DNA from: Saprospiraceae bacterium
Lineage (GTDB): Bacteria > Bacteroidota > Bacteroidia > Chitinophagales > Saprospiraceae
Length of the DNA: 64,000 nt
NCBI GenBank assembly: GCA_027080725.1
Contig: JALWRC010000073.1
Span: forward strand, 82,333 to 146,332
Direction of reading: 5' to 3'
Part shown: positions 26,018 to 35,227 of the stretch, one piece after another
How the letters are laid out: the number at the start of each line of letters is the position of its first letter
Numbering within the stretch: position 1 is the stretch's first letter
Translations under genes and position numbers: made by a program
Notes under the pieces: generated by a model
Databases searched by the model: none
Told to the model about the DNA's origin: nothing
Seen by the model: the letters and a program-made list of their open reading frames with translations, nothing else

Positions 26018-29000
26018 TTAGAATCTAACATTAAGGGATACACCATAACGCTTAGCGGTAGGACCGGTTAAATAATCAAATCCTTGGCCGTTGCCCACTC
26101 CTAAACTCAATACTTCAGGATCAAAATTGACACCTTTAGGGAAATTCACCGCTTTGTACCACATATTTTGGCCGTAAAGCTTGAAAGAGAAGGCTCCAAA
26201 TGGCGTGTTTGACAAGAAGCGCTTTGGCAAATCATAAGCCAAAGAAATCTCTCTCAAACGAATAGTCGTACCATCAAAGATAGATCCTTCGTCTGCTCCG
26301 AAGTATCCCGAGAACCATGCGTCTCCCGCATAGATTTGGATATTATTCTCCGTCTTTTCATCACTGGCAAGTACACCCGGAAGTATGACGGGGAAGAAAC
26401 GGTCAAACTCGGTATCAATGGTATTACCCCGCGCTAATAAGGTAGAAGTCGTTCTAGACCAGATATCACCACCGTCCCGATAGCTCAACTGTACATTAAG
26501 AGCAAAATTTCCAAATTGGAAAGTATTTATAGCGTCCAAAAGATAGTTGGGATTAGGATCTCCAATAATCTCCAATCCGCTACTTTCTATATATTCACCA
26601 GCTGAATTGACCAAGAAGTCGCCATTTTCGTTTTTCTTATAAGCAGAGCCCTTAATCACACCAAAAGGCTCGCCTTTAACAGCAAAGTTTCCTAAGTTAG
26701 AGAATCCATCAATTACCACTTGATCAACACCTTCCCCTAAAGAAGTCACGATGTTCTTATTCTTCGTATAATTAATACGCATATTCCAGTTAAATGCTCC
26801 CATTTGAACCGGAGTAATATCCAGACCCAATTCTACCCCTCTATTATTAATCGAAGCAGCATTGGTTGTCGTATTGGTATAACCTGTAGAAGGATCCAAC
26901 TGCAAGTCAATAATTAAGTCCGTAGAGTTTTTATTGTACAATGACAAATCCAATCCCAATCTATTGTTCAAGAATCGCGCTTCGACACCTAATTCGGTCT
27001 CTGCATGCTTCTCTGCAGTCAAATCACCATTACCGAGGCGGTTGCTCACAGTATTGGTATTAATATTGTCCCCTCCCTTGGTTATAAATCGTTTCGTTTG
27101 AGCAGTCAAAACACTTCGTGTTTGATAGGGATCCGGATAACCGGCAGAAGTACCATAGCCCAATCTCAACTTAAGATAATTAACTCCCATATCTTGCATT
27201 CCTGTCCAAAAATCCGAAGGAATAAATGAGACGCTTGCTGAAGGGTAAAATACCGAACGATTGGCTTTTTCTAATGTTGAAGTCCAGTCGTTTCTTGCTT
27301 GCAGTCCGAGATACAAGTAGTGCCTATATCCAAAAGTTGCAGTACCATACAACCCAATCAAATTGCGTCCCAACAAAAAGGTACTTCCATCGTGGGAAGT
27401 AAAGTTGTTGTGGGTAAACAATCCATAAATAAACTGCTCCTGACTAGATTGATAGGTATAGGTTCTATTCTCTTTGTTTGTATTTAATCCAACAATTCCA
27501 GTGACATCAATATCATTTGTAAGCTGCTTGTCATACAATAAGTTGAATTGTTGGTCTAAAATCTGATTCAAACGTGAACCTGTAATAAAGAACCCCTTAG
27601 GTTGCTGTGAGCCTCCCTTGTTCGTCTTGTAGTCATTGATCTGTGTGTACTGATCCAATCCCACTTGATATCGGAAAGTCAACCAGCTAAGCAAGTCATA
27701 ATCTGCTTTGATACTGGTATGAAATCTATTAACGGTTTCTTCTTCCCAAGAGTTATTCAATGTCCATAATGGATTTTGGATAGCAGAACCTCTTCGGTAA
27801 TACACCATAGAACCATCTACCGGGCTTTGGTAAGGCATGTGAAGTAGGTCTATACTTCGAGGGGTGTAAAGCACATCTGAGAACAAGGATACGTTGCCAT
27901 CATCCGGTCCGGAGCCATAGGATACCGCTGCGGGTGGATTTCTCTTAAGAGAGTTAATATACTCTAAAGTAGCATTCAACCGAAGTCCGTTTTCTAACTT
28001 CGTTGATGCCCCCAATGAAATATTGTGCTTGCGCAAGAAGTTACTGCTAGCTCCTTTTGCTATGCTTTTGTAGTCAAAACTATACGGATCATCGTCTAAC
28101 TTCGCAATCGCATCCTTCAGCAATTTTTCATCTGCGAGATTAGCTGTAAAACCCTTATCGTTAGTAAAGCTATAATTCATCGCAAAAGTGGAGTGCTTAA
28201 AGTTTTTTGAGACATATAAACTTGTCGTAGAGGTATTTCCCTTCTGGAAAAAGTCCTCAGCGCTTGTGTAAGGCTTGTAGTCATAACGCACACCTTGGAA
28301 CTGAGGAAATGCAGACTCATATTTATCCTGGTCGAGAGGATGGGCGATTTGCCCTTTATCATCGATTCCATTACTGCCACGAACATCAAACCCGGGGCCC
28401 CAGTTGGAGAAATACCAACCGAAATTTCCGGAGAATCCGTTACCGTATTTGTTCTGATACTTGGGTAAGTTGGCGACTTGAGTCACTCCAAACGTCTGAC
28501 TCAAGCTCACTTCCATTCCTTTATCAGAAGAAGATCCTTCTCCCGTTTTGGTAGTTACTAAGATAACACCGTTTCTTCCTTGCTCACCATAAAGTGTAGT
28601 AGCAGCAAGACCTTTCAAGACAGAAATGTCTTTAATGTTGTTGGGGTCTAAGTCAAGGAATCTAGAAGAAGCGGTAGCTCCCCCTTTAACAAAATTCTTA
28701 TCCGTATTGGCCGCTGAATTGAATGGCACTCCATCTACTACAAACAGAGGCTGGTTATTTCCGGTAATAGAAGAATAACCACGGATAATAATGTTGGTAC
28801 CTGTACCCACCATACCGGATGTCTGGGTGACATTTACACCGGTAACTTTTCCTGACATAATCTTTGCGACATCCGACTCCGGCTTGGCCGCTACAGCATC
28901 ACCTGACAGGGATGACACACCGTATCCCAGCGCTTTTTTCTCACGCTTAATACCCAGTCCGGTTACAACCACTTCACCGAGCTGTACTCCTTCGCTAAGG

Positions 29001-29275
29001 ATGACGGTAATCATACTTGCGTCTCCCAGTTCCACCTCTTTCGTGTCATAACCGGTATAACTAATAACCAATGTGTTGACTCCATCCGGAACATTCAAAC
29101 TAAAATGTCCGTCAAAGTCCGTAACAGTTCCTGCCGTTGTCCCTTTGGCAAGCACGCTTGCGCCAATGAGCGCTTCACCGCCATCGTTGGTCACAGTCCC
29201 TGAAATTGCTCTCTGAGCAAAGGCCATACTTACAGATAATAACATACCTGCAAAGGCCAATAATAATTTTTTCAT
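26018..29275 (-). CDS. SusC/RagA-family TonB-linked outer-membrane transporter
   Basis: A 1085-residue transporter with a signal peptide, an N-terminal carboxypeptidase-like CNA domain (ISGTVTNDGGEALIGASVLAKGTTAGTVTD...GYDTKEVEL), a plug domain (SDVAKIMSGKVTGVNVTQTSG; RGYSSITGNNQPLFVVDGVPF), then a 22-stranded barrel with the ending KRYGVSLNVRF. The text GLGIKREKKALGYGVSSLSGD before the plug is a TonB-box-like region seen in SusC proteins. It imports an oligosaccharide or oligopeptide with SusD; the substrate cannot be told from sequence. No anti-sigma or sigma factor gene is adjacent. Confidence 0.96.
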   Translation of the reverse strand: MKKLLLAFAGMLLSVSMAFAQRAISGTVTNDGGEALIGASVLAKGTTAGTVTDFDGHFSLNVPDGVNTLVISYTGYDTKEVELGDASMITVILSEGVQLGEVVVTGLGIKREKKALGYGVSSLSGDAVAAKPESDVAKIMSGKVTGVNVTQTSGMVGTGTNIIIRGYSSITGNNQPLFVVDGVPFNSAANTDKNFVKGGATASSRFLDLDPNNIKDISVLKGLAATTLYGEQGRNGVILVTTKTGEGSSSDKGMEVSLSQTFGVTQVANLPKYQNKYGNGFSGNFGWYFSNWGPGFDVRGSNGIDDKGQIAHPLDQDKYESAFPQFQGVRYDYKPYTSAEDFFQKGNTSTTSLYVSKNFKHSTFAMNYSFTNDKGFTANLADEKLLKDAIAKLDDDPYSFDYKSIAKGASSNFLRKHNISLGASTKLENGLRLNATLEYINSLKRNPPAAVSYGSGPDDGNVSLFSDVLYTPRSIDLLHMPYQSPVDGSMVYYRRGSAIQNPLWTLNNSWEEETVNRFHTSIKADYDLLSWLTFRYQVGLDQYTQINDYKTNKGGSQQPKGFFITGSRLNQILDQQFNLLYDKQLTNDIDVTGIVGLNTNKENRTYTYQSSQEQFIYGLFTHNNFTSHDGSTFLLGRNLIGLYGTATFGYRHYLYLGLQARNDWTSTLEKANRSVFYPSASVSFIPSDFWTGMQDMGVNYLKLRLGYGTSAGYPDPYQTRSVLTAQTKRFITKGGDNINTNTVSNRLGNGDLTAEKHAETELGVEARFLNNRLGLDLSLYNKNSTDLIIDLQLDPSTGYTNTTTNAASINNRGVELGLDITPVQMGAFNWNMRINYTKNKNIVTSLGEGVDQVVIDGFSNLGNFAVKGEPFGVIKGSAYKKNENGDFLVNSAGEYIESSGLEIIGDPNPNYLLDAINTFQFGNFALNVQLSYRDGGDIWSRTTSTLLARGNTIDTEFDRFFPVILPGVLASDEKTENNIQIYAGDAWFSGYFGADEGSIFDGTTIRLREISLAYDLPKRFLSNTPFGAFSFKLYGQNMWYKAVNFPKGVNFDPEVLSLGVGNGQGFDYLTGPTAKRYGVSLNVRF

Positions 29276-29314
29276 AAGTATAGATTTTGGTTAAGAAATT
29301 CTCTCTTTCAATAG

Positions 29315-29322
29315 CAAAAATA
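29315..29322 (-). promoter_or_regulatory. -7 box (TATTTTTG) of the susC operon
   Basis: Perfect TAnnTTTG on the minus strand, 40 bases upstream of the susC ATG. No TTTG at the -33 position is obvious, which may mean activator dependence. Confidence 0.5.
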
Positions 29323-29471
29323 GGCATTTTAAAAAGATTAACATAACGTTAACACAAAAAAGATGTGGCATTCCGTACAAGAATCAGATGAATGAATGTA
29401 CACATTAAATAATAATAAAATACTTAATTAATTATATTTCTATTGTTTACATTCGATATAACAGATTATTA

Positions 29472-29485
29472 GGTATGAAATGGTT
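29472..29485 (-). repeat. Copy of the interspersed motif upstream of susC
   Basis: GGTATGAAATGGTT on the plus strand is an exact minus-strand copy (AACCATTTCATACC), about 200 bases upstream of susC. Confidence 0.7.
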
Positions 29486-29660
29486 CAACCCTAAAAAAAG
29501 AGCAATAATCGTGCAATTTCCGCCCCCCAATATTAAAATCAGGCTCAAAAAGTTGTTTTTCAATAAAATTTTAGGGATTAGGGCAATCCTCAATACTTAC
29601 ACTAGGATAGACGGGGAAACAAGTAGCAAAACACAAAAACATCCTTAACAATAGCCCGTT

Positions 29661-30374
29661 TCAAACGAGTAATCTCCGGTACATTTGGATGGTATTAGTA
29701 ATACTGTAATACAAGGCGTCAGCAATCAAAGCCTGCCCAATGCTTACCTCTTTAAGCATAGGCATATTCTTGGCATAAAACTGTAGGTTTTTAAGATTCA
29801 AATCATGACCTGCATTGACGTCGATACCGAGTTCGGCTGCGCGTATTCCTGCCGCGATGTGCGGAGCAATGGCCTCCTCTTTATTTTCCTCAAACTGGGA
29901 TGCATATTGACCGGTGAAAAACTCTATCCTATCCGTCCCGGTCTCCTTTGCTCCTTCGACGTCTCTCAATATGGGATTGCAAAACAAACTCGTACGGATT
30001 CCTGCTCCCTGTAGCTTCTGTACAGTTTGTTGTAAAAACTCAAGATTCCCCCACATGTCCCAGCCCGTATCGGAGGTCAAAACCCCGGGCGGATCGGGCA
30101 CCAGCGTGCATTGGTCCGGTTGGACCGCCAAGACCTTTTCCAAAAAATGCTCTGAGGGAAACCCCTCAATATTGAATTCCACACGGACGGCTTCCCTCAA
30201 AGGAGACAAGTCAGCATAGCGAATATGGCGTTCATCCGGACGGGGATGCACTGTTATCCCCTGTGCGCCAAACTCTTGACAATCCACGGCAAACTGAACC
30301 AAATCGGGAATATTGCCTCCTCGTGCATTGCGAAGGAGTGCCACTTTATTGATATTAACACTTAATTGGGTCAT
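29661..30374 (-). CDS. pdxJ: Pyridoxine 5'-phosphate synthase
   Basis: A 237-residue TIM-barrel enzyme that joins 1-deoxy-D-xylulose 5-phosphate with 3-amino-2-oxopropyl phosphate to make pyridoxine 5'-phosphate in the DXP-dependent vitamin B6 pathway. Diagnostic text: LSVNINKVALLRNARGG at the N-terminus (phosphate and substrate loop), GITVHPRPDERHI with the catalytic His, QCTLVPDPPGVLTSDTGWD, GTDRIEFFTGQYA and AGHDLNLKNL. It is full length and divergent from cdsA. A TACTTTTG box lies 19-26 bases upstream. Confidence 0.97.
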   Translation of the reverse strand: MTQLSVNINKVALLRNARGGNIPDLVQFAVDCQEFGAQGITVHPRPDERHIRYADLSPLREAVRVEFNIEGFPSEHFLEKVLAVQPDQCTLVPDPPGVLTSDTGWDMWGNLEFLQQTVQKLQGAGIRTSLFCNPILRDVEGAKETGTDRIEFFTGQYASQFEENKEEAIAPHIAAGIRAAELGIDVNAGHDLNLKNLQFYAKNMPMLKEVSIGQALIADALYYSITNTIQMYRRLLV

Positions 30375-30392
30375 TCATCCTGATTTTTACCT

Positions 30393-30400
30393 CAAAAGTA
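30393..30400 (-). promoter_or_regulatory. -7 box (TACTTTTG) of pdxJ
   Basis: Perfect TAnnTTTG on the minus strand in the 83-base pdxJ-cdsA divergent gap, 19 bases upstream of the pdxJ ATG. Confidence 0.5.
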
Positions 30401-30457
30401 ACAGTATTCCACAGATTCCTTCTACATTTATGCGATTTATCACTTAAAAATCGATGC

Positions 30458-31282
30458 ATGAATCATGACTTGAAAACTAGGCTCATATCTGGTGTTATAG
30501 CCGGTACTTTATTTTTGATTGTTATTTCATATCGCACGGGTTTTATCATCGTATTTCTGTTGTTAGGCTTAATCGGGCTCTATGAAATGCAAAAGATCCT
30601 AAAAAAAGCCAAGCTGCCAAAAGGGTGGCTGGCACCTATTTTGTTCTCCAATATTTGGGCATTGATACGAGCCATCAGCTATGCATTAAAACCTCAGGAG
30701 GGAATTCTTACAGTTGGTCAGTTTGCCATTGTTACCGGATTGCTCTATTTGCTAACGAGCATCTTCGTTTTGTCTAAAACCCGTTTAAAGACGCATTCCC
30801 AACTCGCTTTGGCCACATTTGCCTGGCCGGGATGGTCATTTGCTTTGATGATTATGTATATCACTGCGGATGGTCTCCATAAATTTCCTCTCTTTCTCGG
30901 GATATTACTTCTGATTTGGTCCTCGGATATCACACAGTATTTCACCGGGAGAAAATGGGGGCGCCGGCCGCTTGCTAAATCCATTTCCCCCAAAAAAACC
31001 ATTGAGGGTTGGTTAGGTGGTTTGGCCGGCGTCACAGTAATCTCACTTCTGAATGCGACTTGGGTATATCCGACGATCCCTTTGATGACATGGCTCTGCA
31101 TAGGCCTTGTCATTTGGATATTTGGGACAGCAGGGGACCTGTATGAATCCGTCCTCAAAAGGAGCGTAGGTGTCAAAGATTCGGGGACCATCTTACCGGG
31201 ACACGGGGGTATTCTCGACCGGTTTGACAGTTTGGTTTTTGCCTTCCCCTTTGTGGTAATCATACTGACAATTTGGCCATGA
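30458..31282 (+). CDS. cdsA: Phosphatidate cytidylyltransferase
   Basis: A 274-residue integral membrane enzyme that makes CDP-diacylglycerol from phosphatidic acid and CTP, the branch point of phospholipid synthesis. About eight hydrophobic segments are visible. The C-terminal signature SPKKTIEGWLGGLAGV plus GDLYESVLKRSVGVKDSGTILPGHGGILDRFDSL is the CdsA family pattern with its conserved acidic metal-binding residues. Length is normal. Confidence 0.97.
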   Translation: MNHDLKTRLISGVIAGTLFLIVISYRTGFIIVFLLLGLIGLYEMQKILKKAKLPKGWLAPILFSNIWALIRAISYALKPQEGILTVGQFAIVTGLLYLLTSIFVLSKTRLKTHSQLALATFAWPGWSFALMIMYITADGLHKFPLFLGILLLIWSSDITQYFTGRKWGRRPLAKSISPKKTIEGWLGGLAGVTVISLLNATWVYPTIPLMTWLCIGLVIWIFGTAGDLYESVLKRSVGVKDSGTILPGHGGILDRFDSLVFAFPFVVIILTIWP

Positions 31283-31472
31283 CGGTTTGCCCTTGGTATT
31301 TTGTATGCGATGAAGGCCAAGGTCCGGAGAACAAAGCGTATTTTTGACAATATTTGTCGGACCTAAACTTTTTTATGCATCCATTCTTTATTTAATTAAA
31401 AAATTTTTCATACTTTTAGGACACGATTTAATACTGTCGATATGTTCCATTACACTCCGAGCATTGTCTTTT

Positions 31473-31484
31473 GCATGAAATGGT
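31473..31484 (-). repeat. Variant copy of the interspersed motif
   Basis: GCATGAAATGGT on the plus strand; the minus strand reads ACCATTTCATGC. Confidence 0.55.
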
Positions 31485-31546
31485 GGAGTATAGAGGAAGC
31501 ATTAGGTCACCGGCCGGACTTTACTGATAAAAACACAAAAGATTTA

Positions 31547-31636
31547 ACCATTTCATACCAAAATAAACCAAAAAATCTACCATTTTATACCAAAATAAAA
31601 TAAAACAAAGAATCAACCATTTCATACCAAAAATAA
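31547..31636 (+). repeat. Iteron-like cluster: three tandem copies of the interspersed motif
   Basis: ACCATTTCATACC at 31547, ACCATTTTATACC at 31579 and ACCATTTCATACC at 31616, each followed by an A-rich tail (AAAATAAA in the first two). Start-to-start spacing is 32 and 37 bases. The last copy ends about 14 bases before the ATG at 31642. The spacing and the short length argue against a CRISPR array. Confidence 0.75.
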
Positions 31637-31641
31637 GGACT

Positions 31642-32349
31642 ATGGCCAAGGAAAAAGAAGTAACAGGATATATCTTCAAAGAGGAGTCTGTAAGTTCGTT
31701 AGCACACAGCACACTCCCCGGAAGTTACGTATTGGAGATTGATCACCCCTTTCCCGGGTATTACGGTCAGGATGTAGTGGATCACACAAAGCCTCGCTCT
31801 ACACTTCTCGTTACCAAACAAAAATACACCTGGGAAAGTATCTTGCGTGCTGCAGATAAATTTAATAAGTTCCTGGATTTCAAGCTTAAAGCCAGCGCTT
31901 CCGAGATCGTGGACGGCAACAAAGTTCTTCATGCCATCCGCATCAAAGGCATGAATCGATTTGAAGACATACGCACCGTACAAAATGCCTTTGTCGAAGA
32001 GGGATTTTCTTTTATGAAATCGCGGAAAAAGGTCGAGAATCGAACTGTCTTGATAAAGCTAAAGAAGTTTTTTGGGTTAAGCGAACTGGCACCGAATATC
32101 TACAAAGACACCAACCAAGAGAAAATGGCCTATTGTGTCATTCCGCAGAAACCCAATTGGGAATTGTTCCGAAAAATCACAACTGATATCAAATACAACA
32201 TTGTGGATAAAAATTATGATGTCTGCCTGGCGTCCTTTTATCAAAACGACTGTATTGTCGATGCATTGCGGGTGTACAAACCTAAGCTGGACCCCTCTTT
32301 ACTTTCAGAAATCAGGTCGTTGTACTGCAAGTATTTGGAGGATTATTAA
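31642..32349 (+). CDS. Protein of unknown function
   Basis: I do not recognise this 235-residue protein. It has no signal peptide or membrane segment. Charged, soluble sequence predominates, with a conserved-looking block YVLEIDHPFPGYYGQDVVDH near residue 30 and CVIPQKPNWELFRKITTDI near 170. The codon use and amino-acid mix look like a genuine gene, and the reading frame is clean. It stands between cdsA and a WbqC-like gene on the same strand, and three motif copies sit directly upstream of its start. It could be a lineage-specific Bacteroidota protein. Confidence 0.75.
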   Translation: MAKEKEVTGYIFKEESVSSLAHSTLPGSYVLEIDHPFPGYYGQDVVDHTKPRSTLLVTKQKYTWESILRAADKFNKFLDFKLKASASEIVDGNKVLHAIRIKGMNRFEDIRTVQNAFVEEGFSFMKSRKKVENRTVLIKLKKFFGLSELAPNIYKDTNQEKMAYCVIPQKPNWELFRKITTDIKYNIVDKNYDVCLASFYQNDCIVDALRVYKPKLDPSLLSEIRSLYCKYLEDY

Positions 32350-32479
32350 GCGTTCCATTGTAATTCTGAAGGTTTACTCTGATTGAAATTAAGGAATTAC
32401 CTCCTTGTATATTATTGTCTTTGTGGCAACACCTCGACTCGTAATTAAAAGTTATCATCACATCTCTCAGCGCAATTAG

Positions 32480-33124
32480 ATGAGCCCATTAGAATCAAAT
32501 AAAATACAGGTATTCGAGTTGATGGCCTTTCCTCCTATTTCGTTCTTTGCCTACCTGCTACAGATGGGTCCCTGGGCGATTGAAAGGCACGAAAACTACA
32601 ATAAGCGCTCGTACCGCAACCGGTATGACATCATGGATGCCAACGGTCACCTTCCGATGGTCATCCCGTTAAAAAAAGGCAAGAACAATCACCTCCTCAT
32701 TACCGAGGTTCGTATCGCAAAGGAAACGGATTGGCCTGCGCGCCACCGTCAAGCCATCAAAAGTGCGTATGGCCGGGCGCCCTTTTACGAAGATTATGCA
32801 GACGCGATTGTCGCATTATTTTTTCAGGTGGAAGACACCCTTTTTGAGTTCAACTCCCATGTGTTAAAGGTTCTTTTGAATCTTTTGGGAATGAACGATG
32901 AAATCCGCTACACCCCCGGTTTTATTCGAGCATCTGGAGGAATTTACCATGACAAAAAAGGGAGTATTTCCCCTTTAAATCCACGTGCACAGGGATTCCC
33001 CCATTACCAACAAGTCTTTAGCGACAGGCTCCCCTTTTTGCCCGATTTGAGCATCCTGGATTTACTCTTCAACAAGGGTCCGGAAGCGAGGTTATATTTG
33101 TCCAATATTATTCTGAAGGGATGA
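32480..33124 (+). CDS. WbqC-like family protein
   Basis: A 214-residue cytoplasmic protein with the WbqC family pattern: FPPISFFAYLLQMGPWAIERHENYNKRSYRNRYDI at the N-terminus (here given in two overlapping parts: PPISFFAYLLQ and ERHENYNKRSYRNR), then LPMVIPLKKGKNN, RHRQAIKSAYGRAPFYEDY and LNLLGMNDEIRYTP. Members are often found in surface-polysaccharide loci and may transfer acyl or amino groups to sugars; the exact reaction is not settled. The stop overlaps the start of the sirtuin gene by 4 bases (ATGA), so the two are co-translated. Confidence 0.85.
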   Translation: MSPLESNKIQVFELMAFPPISFFAYLLQMGPWAIERHENYNKRSYRNRYDIMDANGHLPMVIPLKKGKNNHLLITEVRIAKETDWPARHRQAIKSAYGRAPFYEDYADAIVALFFQVEDTLFEFNSHVLKVLLNLLGMNDEIRYTPGFIRASGGIYHDKKGSISPLNPRAQGFPHYQQVFSDRLPFLPDLSILDLLFNKGPEARLYLSNIILKG

Positions 33125-33828
33125 AGAAGAAAATTGCCGTTTTGACAGGTGCAGGGATAAGTGCAGAGAGTGGCATCCGGACATTTAGAGATGCCGGAGG
33201 ATTATGGGAAGAGCACGATATTATGGAAGTCGCCTCCCCCTCCGGTTGGCAGAACAATCCAGAACTCGTCCTCGAATTCTACAACCGGCGCAGAAGGCAG
33301 GTATTGAAAGCCACCCCCAACGCAGGCCATAAAGCATTGGTCGCCCTCGAAGAGGTCTATGACGTCACCATCATCACCCAAAATGTAGATTCCTTACATG
33401 AAAAAGCCGGAAGTACAAAAGTGCTCCACCTGCACGGAGAGCTACTTAAGGTGAGAAGTGTAGCTAATCCTGAATTGATCTACCCCTGGGAAAAAGACCT
33501 GTCTATGGGGGATTGTGCAGAAGATGGAGCACAGCTAAGGCCACATATCGTTTGGTTTGGCGAATCCGTCCCGATGATCGATAAAGCCATCCCGTATTTT
33601 GCGGAGGCCGACATCGTATTGGTCATCGGTACTTCGATGCAGGTATATCCCGCAGCAGGTTTAATCCGATACACCCTCCCCTACGCCCCAATCTTTTATA
33701 TCGATCCCCACCCCAATATCTCCCACGAGCTCGCCCTGCGGCCCGCTCTGCGAACAATACGGAGCAAAGCGAGTAAGGGAGTTCCGGAAGTGGTAAAGCA
33801 ATTGATGAAGGACGGAGGGGACTCATAA
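33121..33828 (+). CDS. Sir2-family NAD-dependent protein deacylase without zinc cysteines
   Basis: A 235-residue sirtuin. The NAD loop GAGISAESGIRTFRD opens the protein; TQNVDSLHEKAG and LHLHGEL carry the catalytic Asn, Asp and His. FYNRRRRQ keeps the Tyr-x-x-Arg pair that lets class III (SIRT5/CobB) enzymes take succinyl or malonyl lysine. The region after HGEL, where other sirtuins have four zinc-binding Cys, has only one Cys (MGDCAEDG), so no zinc tetrad is present. Similar zinc-less sirtuins occur in other Bacteroidota, so this is a subfamily trait rather than a defect. Substrates are unknown. Confidence 0.9.
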   Translation: MKKKIAVLTGAGISAESGIRTFRDAGGLWEEHDIMEVASPSGWQNNPELVLEFYNRRRRQVLKATPNAGHKALVALEEVYDVTIITQNVDSLHEKAGSTKVLHLHGELLKVRSVANPELIYPWEKDLSMGDCAEDGAQLRPHIVWFGESVPMIDKAIPYFAEADIVLVIGTSMQVYPAAGLIRYTLPYAPIFYIDPHPNISHELALRPALRTIRSKASKGVPEVVKQLMKDGGDS

Positions 33829-34080
33829 TCCTCTCGACAAGACCCGGAGCCATTCGAAATAAATGTGTCTTTTGGGTATGGGGTTGACCATCTGTCAACA
33901 CACAATCCGGTATTTTTTGATACGTATATATAAAAACTCCATATATTCGCGTTTGAAAGAGTGGGAATAGGCGATATTTCTGTACGAGCATATGCTCACT
34001 GAGGCCGATTTGTTTTCACCTTAACTACTTATTAAAATATCTTCAATATATTAAATGAAGTAAATCAAACAATTACAATT

Positions 34081-35202
34081 ATGAGGTTAAAAAACACATT
34101 TAGTATTTCCATTTTGCTTTTGGCCATTATGCTCTTCTCTTGCAATAATAGCAAGGGCATCCAAATTAAAGGCCAAATCGAGGGCGCTCGTAAGAGCAAG
34201 GTCTTTTTGGATGAGATCGACCCCAGCAATATGACTAAAGTCATTTCCAGTGTCCCTACGGATGAAACCGGCAATTTTACATTTCAAATAGAAGAGCCGT
34301 TGCATCCGGGCCTTTACCGTTTGAGAATCGGCACTAACCAACTGCCCTTTGTCCTGGACGGTACGGAGAAAAATGTCGAATTCAAAGGGAATCTCGACCA
34401 GTTTAGAAAATATGGGGTATCCGTATCCGGAAGCCCATTGACCGAAGAGCTTTTTAGCATCGGCAATGGAGTAGCCACCCGCCAAATCGACCTCAAAGGG
34501 TTATTAGACCGTGCCAAGAGCGCCCCGAATGCACTTATCCCAGCTGCCATATCCACCGGTCTTCTGGGGATGCGAATGGAATATGTCGACTTCTACAAAG
34601 ACGTTCTAAAGATGTTAAAGGCACAATATCCGGATTTAACCCTTACCAAATCCTTTGAGTCGCAGACCAACAGTTTGGTTAAACAAGCCGCCCGCAAACG
34701 CGCCAGTGAGAAAGTCAAAATCGGGCAAGTAGCTCCTGATATCGCCCTTCCCAGTCCTACAGGAAAGATTTATAAACTGTCCGACCTCAAAGGGAAAGTC
34801 GTGCTCTTAGATTTTTGGGCGAGTTGGTGCGGTCCCTGTCGTAGAAACAACAAAGAGCTCATAAAGATATATGACAAATACAAGGACAAAGGCTTCACCG
34901 TATTCAGCGTATCGCTCGACGGCATTGATTCGCGCATGAAACGGAGATTTTCCAATGAAGAGGATCTCAAGAAATACATGGAGCAAAGCAAACAGCGCTG
35001 GGTCCAGGCCATCGCCAAGGACAAGCTCGTGTGGCCCTACCACGTCAGCGACCTCAAGAAGTGGGAAAGCGAGCCTGCCGCCATCTATGGAGTACGCAGT
35101 ATTCCGAGAACTTTCCTACTCGATAGAGAAGGTAAATTATACGCCCTCAATCCCCGCTACGATCTCGAAGAAAAAATCAAAGAGGTATTAGCGAAAGGGT
35201 AA
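34081..35202 (+). CDS. Thioredoxin-fold lipoprotein (TlpA-like) with DUF4369 domain
   Basis: A 373-residue lipoprotein (leader MRLKNTFSISILLLAIMLFSC). Residues about 25-130 match the DUF4369 pattern (GIQIKGQIEGARKSKVFLDEI...PLHPGLYRLRIG). A thioredoxin/AhpC-TSA domain follows from 215, with the active site WCGPC at residues 249-253 and the cis-proline in SIPRTFLLD. It probably keeps periplasmic thiols reduced, for example in cytochrome c assembly or under redox stress. It is a single-gene unit ending at a strong terminator. Confidence 0.93.
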   Translation: MRLKNTFSISILLLAIMLFSCNNSKGIQIKGQIEGARKSKVFLDEIDPSNMTKVISSVPTDETGNFTFQIEEPLHPGLYRLRIGTNQLPFVLDGTEKNVEFKGNLDQFRKYGVSVSGSPLTEELFSIGNGVATRQIDLKGLLDRAKSAPNALIPAAISTGLLGMRMEYVDFYKDVLKMLKAQYPDLTLTKSFESQTNSLVKQAARKRASEKVKIGQVAPDIALPSPTGKIYKLSDLKGKVVLLDFWASWCGPCRRNNKELIKIYDKYKDKGFTVFSVSLDGIDSRMKRRFSNEEDLKKYMEQSKQRWVQAIAKDKLVWPYHVSDLKKWESEPAAIYGVRSIPRTFLLDREGKLYALNPRYDLEEKIKEVLAKG

Positions 35203-35227
35203 TTCCATTTTAGCTATTTTTGAGAGT

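Larger units (their letters stand above)
29276..29660. other. susC upstream region
   Basis: A 385-base AT-rich region with a -7 box at 29315-29322 and one copy of the interspersed motif at 29472-29485. No gene is visible. Confidence 0.5.
31283..31641. other. Gap with motif cluster upstream of an unknown gene
   Basis: A 359-base region between cdsA and the unrecognised gene. It holds four copies of the interspersed motif: a variant at 31473 on the minus strand and three on the plus strand at 31547-31636. Confidence 0.6.

Noticed and set aside
31547..31636. CRISPR array
   Set aside because: The repeats are only 13-20 bases, the spacings are 32 and 37 bases with A-rich text between, there are just three copies, and no cas gene is nearby.
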